Assembly: GCA_036555745.1 (NCBI GenBank)
Contig: DATBKV010000185.1
Span: 5,438 to 69,437 of the forward strand
Length of the DNA stretch: 64,000 bases
DNA from: VAZQ01 sp036555745
Lineage (GTDB): Bacteria > Pseudomonadota > Alphaproteobacteria > Rhizobiales > Xanthobacteraceae
Direction of reading: 5' to 3'
A program made the translations under genes and the position numbers. The notes beneath the pieces were generated by a model. The model was given only the letters and a program-made list of their open reading frames with translations, was not told the origin of the DNA and did no database searches. Of the stretch, positions 1-8,099 are shown in pieces. The first letter of the stretch is position 1; each line of letters starts with the position of its first letter.

Positions 1-344
1 CCTTCGAGGCGTTCGGCGACCGGCCGCTCGAGGTCGCGGCCACCCTGCGCGCTTCGCCGTGGGACGCATTCTGGACGGTCGCGGTGCCGCTGGCGCGGCC
101 GGGCTTCATGACCGGCGCGGTGCTGGGCTTCGCCCATACGGTCGGGGAATTCGGCGTCGTGCTGATGATCGGCGGCAACATCCCGGGCGAGACCAAGGTG
201 CTCTCGGTCGCCATCTACGACTACGTCGAATCCCTGCAGTGGGCGCAGGCGCATATCCTGGCGGCCGGAATGCTTGCATTTTCATTCGTCGTGATCCTCG
301 CGATGATCGTCATCGAGAAGCGCATCGCGCGGCCAGGGATATGA
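1..344 (+). CDS. modB: Molybdate ABC transporter permease ModB (3' end only)
   Basis: C-terminal ~114 codons of an inner-membrane permease that carries molybdate across the membrane, driven by the ATPase encoded next to it. The reading frame is open from base 3 and the gene starts outside the window. The visible part holds the end of a binding-protein-dependent permease domain, with the loop LARPGFMTGAVLGFAHTVGE and a last hydrophobic helix before a short basic tail. Its stop codon overlaps the start of the ATPase gene (ATGA), so the two are translationally coupled. The ModB assignment rests on the neighbouring ModC-type ATPase and ModE-like regulator; a related sulfate-type permease is the alternative. 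Confidence 0.85.
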   Translation, partial: FEAFGDRPLEVAATLRASPWDAFWTVAVPLARPGFMTGAVLGFAHTVGEFGVVLMIGGNIPGETKVLSVAIYDYVESLQWAQAHILAAGMLAFSFVVILAMIVIEKRIARPGI

Positions 345-1552
345 CTCGTTCCGATTCCACGATCAGCGCCCGCTACGCCGGCGTAGTTGGAAATTTCGTG
401 CTCGAGGTCGCCTTTGCGGCGCCGATGCGAGGGATCACGGCGCTATTCGGCCCCTCGGGATGCGGCAAGACCACGATCCTGCGTTGCGTGGCGGGACTTA
501 CGCGCCTGCCGGGCCGGCTCGTCGTCGGTGCCGAGGTATGGCAGGACGACGAGGCCGCCACCTTCCGCAGGCCGTACGAGCGATCGATCGGATACGTATT
601 CCAGGAGGCCAGCCTATTCGCGCATCTGTCGGTCCGCCGCAACCTGCTGTATGGGCGCCGGCGCGCGCTCAAGGCAGGCGCACAGGAGCACATCCGCCTG
701 GAGGACGTGGTGGCACTGCTCGGCATCGGGCATCTGCTCGACCGCGCCACCGGAGCGCTGTCAGGCGGCGAGCGCCAGCGCGTCGCGCTCGCTCGCGCCT
801 TGCTGGCGCAGCCGCGTCTGCTGCTGATGGACGAACCGCTGTCCGCGCTCGACCGCATGACCAAGGAGGAGATCCTCCCCTATTTCGAGGCGCTGCATAC
901 TTCGCTCGCGATTCCCGTGTTGTATGTGACCCACGACATCGGCGAGATCGAACGGCTTGCCGATCACGTGGTGTTGCTCGAAGCGGGACGGGTGGTGGCC
1001 GCGGGTCCGCTCGGCGAGGTCTTCGCCGACAGCCGGCTTCCGGTCGCCCGCGCCGCGCAGGCCGCGACCGTGCTCGAGGCTCGCGTGGGCCCATTCCTGG
1101 CAGCAGATGGCCTGACCAGCCTCGATGTCGACGGCGAAGCGTTGCTGTCACCCGGGCGCCTCGGGGCAGAAGGCAGCATCTATCGCGTGCGGATTGCCGC
1201 CAGCGACGTGAGCTTGGCGATCGAGCGGCCGTCGCTGACGACAATTCTGAACATATTGCCGGTGCGCGTGGCGGACGTTGAGCCACTGAGTGAGGCGCAG
1301 GTGAATGTGCTGGTGACGATCGGCCACCGCGATGGCGGACGCAAGCTGCTGGTGCGGGTGACCCGCCGCGCGCAACGCCTGCTCGGCATCCATCCCGGAC
1401 AGGACATGTACGCGCAGATCAAGGCAGTGTCGCTGGTTGCGTCATCGAGCCGGCAACTCGCGCCAGCCGGGCCTGATCGCGAGGTGCTAGACGGCCCGAA
1501 GACCGGCGCTTTTGTTAGCCGACGCGGCGGCCCGCAGAAAGGAACCTTGTAA
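341..1552 (+). CDS. modC: Molybdate ABC transporter ATP-binding protein ModC
   Basis: ATPase subunit of the molybdate importer, 403 aa from the ATG at 341 that overlaps the modB stop. Walker A GPSGCGKTT lies at residues 37-45, the Q-loop in VFQEASLF near 87, the signature LSGGERQR at 140-147, and Walker B LLLMDEPLSALD near 160-171, followed by the H-loop THD. Residues ~285-355 look like the C-terminal Mop/TOBE oxyanion-binding domain that separates ModC from other importers. A further ~45 residues of low-complexity tail follow the Mop region, longer than I expect. The frame is open upstream of 341, but the ATGA overlap favours this start. Works in the cytoplasm bound to ModB. Confidence 0.9.
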   Translation: MTRSDSTISARYAGVVGNFVLEVAFAAPMRGITALFGPSGCGKTTILRCVAGLTRLPGRLVVGAEVWQDDEAATFRRPYERSIGYVFQEASLFAHLSVRRNLLYGRRRALKAGAQEHIRLEDVVALLGIGHLLDRATGALSGGERQRVALARALLAQPRLLLMDEPLSALDRMTKEEILPYFEALHTSLAIPVLYVTHDIGEIERLADHVVLLEAGRVVAAGPLGEVFADSRLPVARAAQAATVLEARVGPFLAADGLTSLDVDGEALLSPGRLGAEGSIYRVRIAASDVSLAIERPSLTTILNILPVRVADVEPLSEAQVNVLVTIGHRDGGRKLLVRVTRRAQRLLGIHPGQDMYAQIKAVSLVASSSRQLAPAGPDREVLDGPKTGAFVSRRGGPQKGTL

Positions 1553-1574
1553 CTCCCCTGGAGAGCCCCGCATC

Positions 1575-1934
1575 ATGGCCGCAGCACGTCTTTCCATCCG
1601 CATCGACTTGGCGAGCGGGGACCGCATCGGCCCCGGCAAGATCGCGCTCCTGGAGGCGATTCGATCGACCGGCTCGATCTCGGCGGCCGCGCGCGCGCTC
1701 GGCATGTCATACCGCCGAGCGTGGCTTTTGGTGGAAGAGCTCAATCAGGCGCTGCGCCGGCCCGCGGTCGCAGCCGAAACCGGCGGACGCCGCGGCGGTG
1801 GCGCGGTTGTCACCGCTGCCGGAGAGCGCGTTGTGCGCCTCTATCGCGCCATCGAATCCAACGCGCGGATCGCGGCGGGAGGCGAATTCCGCGCCATCGG
1901 CAAGCTCGTTCGGCGCGAGCGGGCGCGGGCCTGA
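1575..1934 (+). CDS. ModE-like LysR-type winged-helix regulator, DNA-binding domain only
   Basis: 119-aa protein consisting of a single winged helix-turn-helix of the ModE N-terminal type. The helix pair around STGSISAAARALGMSYRRAW (about residues 32-51) is the recognisable core, followed by a basic wing with RRGGGAVVTAAGERV. Full-length ModE carries two C-terminal Mop domains that bind molybdate; here they are absent, so the protein either does not sense molybdate or does so otherwise. It follows modC by 22 bp in the same direction, and GGAGAG lies about 10 bases before the ATG at 1575. It probably regulates molybdenum uptake or use. Single-domain versions are common in alphaproteobacteria. 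Confidence 0.8.
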   Translation: MAAARLSIRIDLASGDRIGPGKIALLEAIRSTGSISAAARALGMSYRRAWLLVEELNQALRRPAVAAETGGRRGGGAVVTAAGERVVRLYRAIESNARIAAGGEFRAIGKLVRRERARA

Positions 1935-1960
1935 GCGTCGCAGCTGCGGCTTGGCCAGCC

Positions 1961-2518
1961 TCACGACAGCTCGAGCTCGGTGAACGCGTCGCGGTGGTGC
2001 GCGGCGGCTTCGGGCGAGAAACAGCAGAACACGACGCGGGCGATGCCGCGCGGCGCATGGGTGATTTCCGCCGCCACCGTGCCGACCGCGATGCGGGCGG
2101 CGCGCTCCGGCGGAAACCGGTAGATGCCCGTCGAGATCGCGGGGAAGGCGATCGAGGTCAGGCGCCGCTGGGCGGCGAGCGCCAGCGCGGTACGGTAGCA
2201 GGACGCGAGCAGGTCATCCTCGCCCTTCTTGCCCCCGCTCCACACCGGACCGACCGCATGGATCACATGGCTCGCTTTCAGCCGATAGCCGCTGGTGATC
2301 TTGGCCGAGCCGGTGTCGCAGCCGCCCAGCGTCTCGCATTCCTTCTTCAGCTGCGGCCCGGCCGCGCGATGGATGGCGCCGTCAACTCCGCCGCCGCCGA
2401 GCAGCGTGCGATTGGCGGCATTGACGATGGCCGCGACGTCCAGCGTGGTGATGTCGGCGACGCAGACCTCGAGCCGCGTCGTTCCAATCTCGGTGCTGAG
2501 CAGGGCAGGAATGACCAT
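1961..2518 (-). CDS. Macro-domain protein (ADP-ribose / O-acetyl-ADP-ribose hydrolase-like)
   Basis: 185 aa from the ATG at 2518 (an in-frame TTG at 2536 would add six residues; neither has a clear ribosome site). The whole protein is one macro domain: the adenine-contacting aspartate in VADITTLDV, then the ribose loop VNAANRTLLGGGGVDGAIH, and the diphosphate loop FPAISTGIYRFP. This matches the YmdB-like class that binds ADP-ribose and removes acetyl or ADP-ribosyl groups. No transmembrane or signal segment is seen, so it is cytoplasmic. It starts 53 bp after the patatin gene in the same direction, so the two may share a transcript. The exact substrate cannot be read from sequence. Confidence 0.88.
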   Translation of the reverse strand: MVIPALLSTEIGTTRLEVCVADITTLDVAAIVNAANRTLLGGGGVDGAIHRAAGPQLKKECETLGGCDTGSAKITSGYRLKASHVIHAVGPVWSGGKKGEDDLLASCYRTALALAAQRRLTSIAFPAISTGIYRFPPERAARIAVGTVAAEITHAPRGIARVVFCCFSPEAAAHHRDAFTELELS

Positions 2519-2571
2519 GAAATCATGGTAGCGCAATTGCAGGTTGCGCGCAGGATGGCTTCGCGGGGTCG

Positions 2572-3741
2572 TTACTCCACCATCTCGGCCGCCACGGTCT
2601 CCACCATGTCGAGCGTGCTTCGGCGTCCAATGTCGTCGAAATGCGCGTCGAGGAACCGGCGCGCGGCACGCTGGCCGAGCTTGCGCAGCATCTCGAAGTA
2701 CTCGTAGTCGGTCTTGAGCGTGCTGCGCCCGCCAAGCGATTCGTGGAGTTCCTCCATCACGATGCGGTGCAGCCGCAGACGGCGGAATTCACCCGGCCGC
2801 AGGCCGCGCGGCAACCGTCCTTCGTCGATCAGGCGGTTGGCGAAGGCGACCTCGCGCAGCTCCGACAAGAGCGAGGCATTGAAGTTGATCTCGTTGACCC
2901 GGCTCAGAATCTCACGCGTGCGCGTCGGTATCTTGCGGCGCTCGCGCGGATTGATCTGGACGATCAGCACATCCTCGGTGGCGCTCGCCCGCAGGAACGG
3001 AGTGAGGGTCGGGTTGCCGCTGTAGCCGCCGTCCCAATACGGCACGCCGTCGATCTCGACGGCGCGGAACAAGAGCGGCAGCGCCGCCGAAGCCATGATG
3101 ATCTCGGGCGTGAGCTCCGCGCGCGTGAACACGCGCAGCTCCCCGGTTTGCACATTGGTCGCGGAAATAAACAGCTCGAGAGCGTGCTCGGCGCGTAGTG
3201 CCGTGAAATCGACGAAGCGCTCGATCAGTTCCTTGAGCGGATTGATGTTGAGCGGATTGAGATCATACGGCGACAGCAGGCGGGACATGGCGCCCAGCCA
3301 CAGGGCCTCGCGCGGCACGAACGGAAACAGCCGCTCGACCACCCCGCGCTGCAGGTCGGGCAGGCGGCCGTCGGCGCTGACCGCCCGCCAGAAATCGCCG
3401 AGCCGCTGGCGCGCCTCGGCCGCGCCGCCGCGGGTCAGGCCGTCAGCGAGCATCACCGCGTTCATCGCGCCCGCCGAGGCGCCAGAGATGCCCTCGATCT
3501 CGATGCGGCCGTCGTCGAGCAGTTGGTCGAGCACGCCCCAGGTGAAGGCGCCGTGGGCACCGCCGCCCTGCAGAGCGAGGTTGATCGGCTTTGTGAACCG
3601 GCCCCATCGCACCGGCGAAACCCGCCGAGGCACGCCGCCGGGCGTGAGCGCCTGAGACGCCAGCTTTGCGAGCAACAATGGAAACATGCGCGTGCTGTTC
3701 ACCGGAGGCGTTCGGGGGGAGTCCGAATGTGGTGGCGGCAT
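2572..3741 (-). CDS. Patatin-like phospholipase
   Basis: 389 aa from the ATG at 3741; an internal ATG at 3687 gives a 371-aa form and cannot be excluded. The patatin Ser-Asp dyad is complete: oxyanion hole GGGAHG near residues 59-64, nucleophile elbow GASAG with Ser at 89, and catalytic Asp in DGG near 237-239. There is no signal peptide or membrane helix, so it is probably a cytosolic acyl hydrolase acting on the membrane face. It has a long C-terminal region past the catalytic Asp, as in other rhizobial patatins. It lies upstream of the macro-domain gene and diverges from the Zur-like gene across an AT-rich promoter region. Confidence 0.9.
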   Translation of the reverse strand: MPPPHSDSPRTPPVNSTRMFPLLLAKLASQALTPGGVPRRVSPVRWGRFTKPINLALQGGGAHGAFTWGVLDQLLDDGRIEIEGISGASAGAMNAVMLADGLTRGGAAEARQRLGDFWRAVSADGRLPDLQRGVVERLFPFVPREALWLGAMSRLLSPYDLNPLNINPLKELIERFVDFTALRAEHALELFISATNVQTGELRVFTRAELTPEIIMASAALPLLFRAVEIDGVPYWDGGYSGNPTLTPFLRASATEDVLIVQINPRERRKIPTRTREILSRVNEINFNASLLSELREVAFANRLIDEGRLPRGLRPGEFRRLRLHRIVMEELHESLGGRSTLKTDYEYFEMLRKLGQRAARRFLDAHFDDIGRRSTLDMVETVAAEMVE

Positions 3742-3750
3742 TGCTGCATT

Positions 3751-3768
3751 GCAATATTAAATTTTTGC
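3751..3768. promoter_or_regulatory. AT-rich imperfect palindrome, candidate operator between patatin and Zur-like genes
   Basis: GCAATATTAAATTTTTGC is an imperfect dyad (GCAA..A / T..TTGC) and the most AT-rich spot in an otherwise GC-rich neighbourhood. It lies 10 bp upstream of the patatin ATG and 58 bp upstream of the Zur-like ATG. Fur-family regulators often bind AT-rich dyads in their own promoters, so autoregulation is an inference from position and composition only. Confidence 0.3.
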
Positions 3769-3825
3769 GACGCAATAGAGGCGCGCCTTGCTCAAAACTG
3801 GCGCTAAAACAGTTAGAGTCCCGCC

Positions 3826-4359
3826 ATGTCAAAGGCCCATCCCTCACGACACCCGGCACCCGGGCGGCCTTCCCTCAGCTTCCCAGCTCCGGATCACGAT
3901 CATCATCGCTGCTCCGCCGACGCCATGGCGATGGCCGAGGCGGTTTGCGCGCAACGCGGCCAGAGGCTCACACCGATCCGCCGCAAGGTGCTGGCCGTGC
4001 TGCTGGGCAGCCACAAGCCGCTCGGCGCTTACGAGATCATCGACCGGCTCGCGCCCAGGGGACCGCGGCCCGCACCGATCACCGCCTATCGTGCGCTCGA
4101 GTTCCTCCGCGACAACGGCCTGGTGCACCGTATCGAAAGCCGCAACGCGTTTGTTGCTTGCGTGCACAATCATGCGGCCGGCGCGCTCGTGGTATTTCTG
4201 ATCTGCGAGCGTTGCGGCGCCGTGGGCGAGGCGTCCTCGGCGCGGGTCACGGCCACGCTGACCTCGGCGGCTCGCGCGGCCGGCTTCACCCCCAGGTCGC
4301 CGGTGATCGAGCTCACCGGCGTCTGCAATCACTGCCGCGGCGTGAACCGCGCACGTTGA
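3826..4359 (+). CDS. zur: Fur-family transcriptional regulator, Zur type
   Basis: 177 aa. The Fur winged helix runs from about residue 35 to 110 with the typical stretch LTPIRRKVLAVLL. The dimerisation half carries the structural zinc site as two pairs, Cys127-x2-Cys130 (ICERCG) and Cys167-x2-Cys170 (VCNHC), and a His-rich HNHAAG loop. An N-terminal extension with DHDHH is seen. This pattern fits zinc uptake regulators better than iron-type Fur. It would repress zinc importers when zinc is plentiful; no zinc transporter gene is adjacent here. Transcription diverges from the patatin gene. The ATG at 3826 has only a weak upstream ribosome site. Confidence 0.82.
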   Translation: MSKAHPSRHPAPGRPSLSFPAPDHDHHRCSADAMAMAEAVCAQRGQRLTPIRRKVLAVLLGSHKPLGAYEIIDRLAPRGPRPAPITAYRALEFLRDNGLVHRIESRNAFVACVHNHAAGALVVFLICERCGAVGEASSARVTATLTSAARAAGFTPRSPVIELTGVCNHCRGVNRAR

Positions 4360-4474
4360 CGCGGGCAGGGCAGTCTGGCACTCCCTCCCCGCAGGCGCGC
4401 CAACACTATATTCTGCATGAGCCTTCCGCTTTGCCGCGGGCGAAGGCGTGGTGGCGCCAAAGGAGTCTCGGACC

Positions 4475-5728
4475 ATGAGCGAGGCAGGGCCGCAGCAACG
4501 ACGCCGATCGGTCGCCGTCGATGTCGGCGGCGTGCGCGTCGGCGGCGGCGCGCCTGTCGTCGTCCAATCCATGACCAACACCGATACCGCCGACGTCGAA
4601 GGCACGGCGCGGCAGACTGCGGCGCTGGCGCGCGCCGGCTCGGAGCTCGTGCGCGTCACCGTCGATCGCGACGAGGCCGCGGCGGCGGTGCCACGCATCA
4701 AGGAGCGGCTCCTGGCCATGGGGGTCGAGGTGCCGATCGTCGGCGACTTCCACTATATCGGCCACAAGCTCTTGGCCGACCACCCGGCTTGCGCCGAGGC
4801 GCTCGACAAATATCGCATCAATCCGGGCAACGTCGGCTTCAAGGAGAAAAAGGATCGCCAGTTCGGCGCCATCGTCGAGACCGCGATTAAACATGGCAAG
4901 CCGGTGCGCATCGGCGCCAACTGGGGCTCGCTCGACCAGGAGCTCCTCACCCATCTCATGGATGCGAACGCCCGCTCGCCCAATCCGGTGGACGCGCGCG
5001 CTGTGACGCGCGAGGCCATGGTGCAGTCGGCGCTCCTTTCCGCCCAGCGCGCGGAGGAGATTGGGCTGGCGCGCGACCGCATCATCCTGTCCGCCAAGGT
5101 GTCGGCGGTGCAGGACCTGATCGCGGTCTATCAGGAGCTCGCCGAGCGCTCGGACTACGCGCTGCACCTCGGCCTGACCGAGGCCGGCATGGGCTCCAAA
5201 GGGATCGTGGCCTCGTCGGCGGCGCTAGGCGTGCTGCTGCAGCAAGGGATCGGCGATACCATCCGCATCTCGCTTACGCCCGAGCCCGGTGGCGACCGCA
5301 CGCTCGAGGTAAAGGTCGCGCAGGAGATCCTGCAGACCATGGGCTTTCGAGTGTTCGTGCCGCTGGTGGCCGCGTGTCCCGGCTGCGGCCGCACGACCTC
5401 GACCACGTTCCAGGAACTCGCCCGGGACATCCAGGGCTTCATTCATGAATCGATGCCGGAATGGAAGCGGCGCTACCCCGGGGTGGAGGCGCTCAACGTC
5501 GCGGTGATGGGCTGCATCGTCAACGGTCCCGGCGAGAGCAAGCACGCCGACATCGGCATTTCGCTTCCCGGCACCGGCGAGCAGCCCGCGGCGCCGGTCT
5601 TCATCGACGGCAAGAAGGTCGTGACCTTGCGCGGCGCCACCGTCGCGGCGGAATTCAAGCAGATGGTGATCGACTATATCGAGCGCCGCTTCGGCCACGG
5701 AGGCGCGGGACGGACAGCCGCGGAATAG
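4475..5728 (+). CDS. ispG: 4-hydroxy-3-methylbut-2-en-1-yl diphosphate synthase (IspG/GcpE)
   Basis: 417 aa. Converts methylerythritol cyclodiphosphate to HMBPP, the next-to-last step of the MEP isoprenoid pathway, using a [4Fe-4S] cluster. Cluster ligands are Cys301 and Cys304 in ACPGCGRT and Cys347 in MGCIVNGPGE; the conserved Glu at about 354 completes the site. The N-terminal TIM barrel starts with the VGGVRVGGGAPVVVQSM motif. The start is the ATG at 4475 because AAGGAG lies 10 bases upstream; a GTG 27 bases earlier lacks such a site. It stands alone between the Zur-like gene and a noncoding stretch. Length is typical for the short bacterial form. Confidence 0.96.
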   Translation: MSEAGPQQRRRSVAVDVGGVRVGGGAPVVVQSMTNTDTADVEGTARQTAALARAGSELVRVTVDRDEAAAAVPRIKERLLAMGVEVPIVGDFHYIGHKLLADHPACAEALDKYRINPGNVGFKEKKDRQFGAIVETAIKHGKPVRIGANWGSLDQELLTHLMDANARSPNPVDARAVTREAMVQSALLSAQRAEEIGLARDRIILSAKVSAVQDLIAVYQELAERSDYALHLGLTEAGMGSKGIVASSAALGVLLQQGIGDTIRISLTPEPGGDRTLEVKVAQEILQTMGFRVFVPLVAACPGCGRTTSTTFQELARDIQGFIHESMPEWKRRYPGVEALNVAVMGCIVNGPGESKHADIGISLPGTGEQPAAPVFIDGKKVVTLRGATVAAEFKQMVIDYIERRFGHGGAGRTAAE

Positions 5729-6089
5729 GTCGGCGCGCCGAGCGGGCCCGAGCCCTCTTGTCCAGTAGACGAAGCGAACGATCTTGCGGCGCGGCTATTG
5801 CCGTGCCCGCGCGCTCGGCGCGATTTCGGCCAGCACCCCGATGATCCCGATCAAGAGGCACAGCAGCACGATCTTTTCCATGTGCGCCTCGAATGCCCTC
5901 AAACCGCGTTCCCCCAGGAGCCAAAGCTAGAACACAATCGGGGCGGTACAAGCGCCAACGAATGGCAAAGCGGCGCAAAATTTGCGTATATTTTTAGGCG
6001 GCGGGGGACCGCATTGCTGGCCCAGGCTCGCGTCGCCGAGCCGACGGCGCCGGCCGCGATTGCGACACACGCTTCGCGGCCGTTGGAAC
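5729..6089. other. Intergenic stretch of ~360 bp downstream of ispG
   Basis: Between ispG (plus) and the DUF1345 gene (minus), which end toward each other. The only coding candidate is a 28-codon minus-strand peptide at 5795-5881. Around 5975-6000 there is a short AT-rich run. I see no tRNA, convincing terminator hairpin or insertion sequence. Confidence 0.5.
5795..5881 (-). CDS. Candidate 28-residue single-span membrane peptide
   Basis: Reads MEKIVLLCLLIGIIGVLAEI followed by APSARARQ and a TAG stop. The N-terminal half is a continuous hydrophobic helix after one acidic and one basic residue, followed by a positively charged tail. GAGG lies about 7 bases before the ATG. This is the pattern of bacterial single-pass small proteins, but at 28 codons chance cannot be excluded. 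It sits alone in the gap after ispG. No function can be assigned. Confidence 0.35.
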   Translation of the reverse strand: MEKIVLLCLLIGIIGVLAEIAPSARARQ

Positions 6090-6791
6090 TCAGATCGCAC
6101 TCGCGGCGATATTCACCATCAGGGCCAGCAGCGCGGCATTGAAGAAAAATGAGACGACGCCATGTGCGCTGACCGCGCGGCGGATGCGTTTGGCCTCGAC
6201 CGCGACGTCGGAGACCTGGGCGGTCATTCCGATGACAAGCGCGAAATAGACGAAGTCCCAGTAGTCCGGTTCCTGTTCGCCGGGAAATTTCAGCCCACCT
6301 GACTTGGCGCCGTGCTCGCCATAGTAGTCATGGGCGTAATGGAGCGCGAAGATGGTTTGGATGAGCCCCCACGAGAGCACGATGGTGGCGGTTGCCAGCG
6401 CAAGCTGAGGCGCGCTGCGCGCAGTCCCATGGGTGACCCCGAGCTCCGCGACGATGGCGCCGAGGCTGGCCACGGAGGCGAGGACCGTCAGCATCAGCAC
6501 CCCGAGCCGGCCTTCGTCCTCGCGCGCGGCATGGGCGCGGATGTGCGTGGTGCCGGAGCACGCCATCAGGCTGTAGACCAGGATGAGGTAAAGCGTGACC
6601 CCGGCATCCCAACCGACCAGCGAGCGCGCTGTCGGACCCCAGTTCGAGGGCGAGAGCACCGCCACCAGGATGCCGAAGGCGACCGAGATCGCGAGCCGCG
6701 GGCGGGCGTGGATGAGCCGCAGCACATAGGGCAGGCGACGCGCCGGTCGGGTGGATCGATTGGCCATGGCAAGCGCCCCGTCGGCGCTCAT
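6090..6791 (-). CDS. DUF1345 family integral membrane protein
   Basis: 233 aa from the ATG at 6791; a second ATG at 6767 gives 225 aa. About five to six hydrophobic segments are visible, among them LAISVAFGILVAVLSP, LYLILVYSLMACSG, VLMLTVLASVASLGAIVA and FVYFALVIGMTAQVSDVAV. The stretch FALHYAHDYY followed by PDYWDFVYFA is the family hallmark I recognise. Function is unknown. It starts nine bases after the end of the bicupin gene in the same direction, so the two are probably one transcript. Confidence 0.82.
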   Translation of the reverse strand: MSADGALAMANRSTRPARRLPYVLRLIHARPRLAISVAFGILVAVLSPSNWGPTARSLVGWDAGVTLYLILVYSLMACSGTTHIRAHAAREDEGRLGVLMLTVLASVASLGAIVAELGVTHGTARSAPQLALATATIVLSWGLIQTIFALHYAHDYYGEHGAKSGGLKFPGEQEPDYWDFVYFALVIGMTAQVSDVAVEAKRIRRAVSAHGVVSFFFNAALLALMVNIAASAI

Positions 6792-6799
6792 TGGTGCTT

Positions 6800-7915
6800 T
6801 CACGCCGCCGCTTTCGGGGGCAGGTTCGCCGACTCGGCTGCGTAAATCTCGTCCATGCGCGACGTGACGCCGTGGGCGGCGATCGCCTCGCTGAACAGCC
6901 GACGCACCAGCGGGTGCTCGTCGGCGTAGTCGATCTGCATTCCACCGAGCCGGCGCGAGATCCATGACATCGGCACGCCCTGCGCGTTGCGCGGCGAGAA
7001 GTGCTTGAATGCCAGATAGCGCGCCGGGCTGGGCCCGCAATTGAAGTGCTGGTGGAACCAGGCATTGGGTGGAACGATAAGCGTGCCCACCTGCCAGTCA
7101 TACCGGCGGGGCTCTTCTCCCTCCGGCCACATCAGCGAATAACCCTCGCCCGAGAGCACGATGACGTGGGCGCCGGGTCCATGCGCGTGCGCCTTCTTGT
7201 AGGTGCCGACGGGAAACTGCGAGATGTGGCTGGCGATCGAGCCGCGCGCCATGTTGAAGCGGATATGGCCGCCGCCGGCGCCGCGCTCCCTGGCGCTGAT
7301 CAAGGGCAGGTTTACGGCGTCCGGCACGAAATTGGTCTGCAGCAGAAAGCCGTTCTGCTCGCCCTTCGCACTGAAATAATCGGGCTCGCCGGAGAATCTG
7401 TTCGTGAAGTCGTGCGGGTGGTCGAACACAAAGTCGAGGTCGTCGTACAGATTGATGACGGAGGGAGCATTGGTCACGCCGACGTAGCGTACGGGCTCCT
7501 GGCCGGAGCCGTTGAAATGCCGGTACCAGCAATTGAGCGGGATCGCGAACATCGCGCCGGCTTTCCATTCGAAGCTCACGCGCGCCCCCGCATTGTTCCA
7601 CACCGTGGTCGAGCCGCGGCCCGCCAGCACCAGAATCATCTCCTCGAATAGATGATGCTGCGGCGCGAGCGCCTTGCTGGGCGCGATCTCGCACACATAG
7701 CAATCGTTCGACGTGCGCGATGCCTCGTGGTTGATGATCACGCCCTTGGCGTTCTTGCGCGCCCACGGCTTGAGCTCGACCGTGCGCAGGTTTGGTACGT
7801 ACTGCGCGCTGATGATGTCCAACCCGTCCGCGCGCACGAAGCGCAGATAGGGCGTCTCCTTCTCCGTCTTGAACTTGTCCGCCAGCTCTTGCGCGACGAT
7901 CGCGTCCTTGGCCAC
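6800..7915 (-). CDS. Bicupin protein of unknown substrate
   Basis: 371 aa, starting at a GTG (7913-7915) with GAGGGAA about six bases upstream. Two cupin barrels can be seen. The first has metal-ligand-like histidines in LAPQHHLFEEMILVLAGRG and PLNCWYRHF (residues ~80-135). The second has KKAHAHGPGAHVIVLSGEG and PNAWFHQHF (residues ~240-290). This layout resembles gentisate-dioxygenase-like bicupins, but the substrate cannot be named from sequence. It is followed closely by the DUF1345 gene, and its 5' leader overlaps a perfect inverted repeat shared with the divergent tail-like gene. Confidence 0.75.
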   Translation of the reverse strand: MAKDAIVAQELADKFKTEKETPYLRFVRADGLDIISAQYVPNLRTVELKPWARKNAKGVIINHEASRTSNDCYVCEIAPSKALAPQHHLFEEMILVLAGRGSTTVWNNAGARVSFEWKAGAMFAIPLNCWYRHFNGSGQEPVRYVGVTNAPSVINLYDDLDFVFDHPHDFTNRFSGEPDYFSAKGEQNGFLLQTNFVPDAVNLPLISARERGAGGGHIRFNMARGSIASHISQFPVGTYKKAHAHGPGAHVIVLSGEGYSLMWPEGEEPRRYDWQVGTLIVPPNAWFHQHFNCGPSPARYLAFKHFSPRNAQGVPMSWISRRLGGMQIDYADEHPLVRRLFSEAIAAHGVTSRMDEIYAAESANLPPKAAA

Positions 7916-7938
7916 GGATTTCCCTCATCGTTTCCCAC

Positions 7939-7960
7939 CGCCGCTGCTTTAGCAGCGGCG
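7939..7960. promoter_or_regulatory. Perfect 22-nt inverted repeat in the bicupin / sheath-tube divergent region
   Basis: Arms CGCCGCTGCT (7939-7948) and AGCAGCGGCG (7951-7960) are perfectly complementary around a two-base TT centre. The element lies 24 bp upstream of the bicupin start codon and 140 bp upstream of the sheath-tube start. No T-run follows on the plus strand. It could be a dimeric repressor operator or a hairpin in the bicupin mRNA leader; the sequence does not decide. Confidence 0.5.
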
Positions 7961-8099
7961 CGCGGGTTGCTGCAATGCCGTCGCAACAGCGATCGGCCTT
8001 GAGTAACGGATCACGGGCCGATGCGAGCCCATGGACCGCGGCGCCGGCCACCACTACGCTGGCGCGGCGCTGTTCGCCGTTGCTGGGGGAGCCGCCGGC

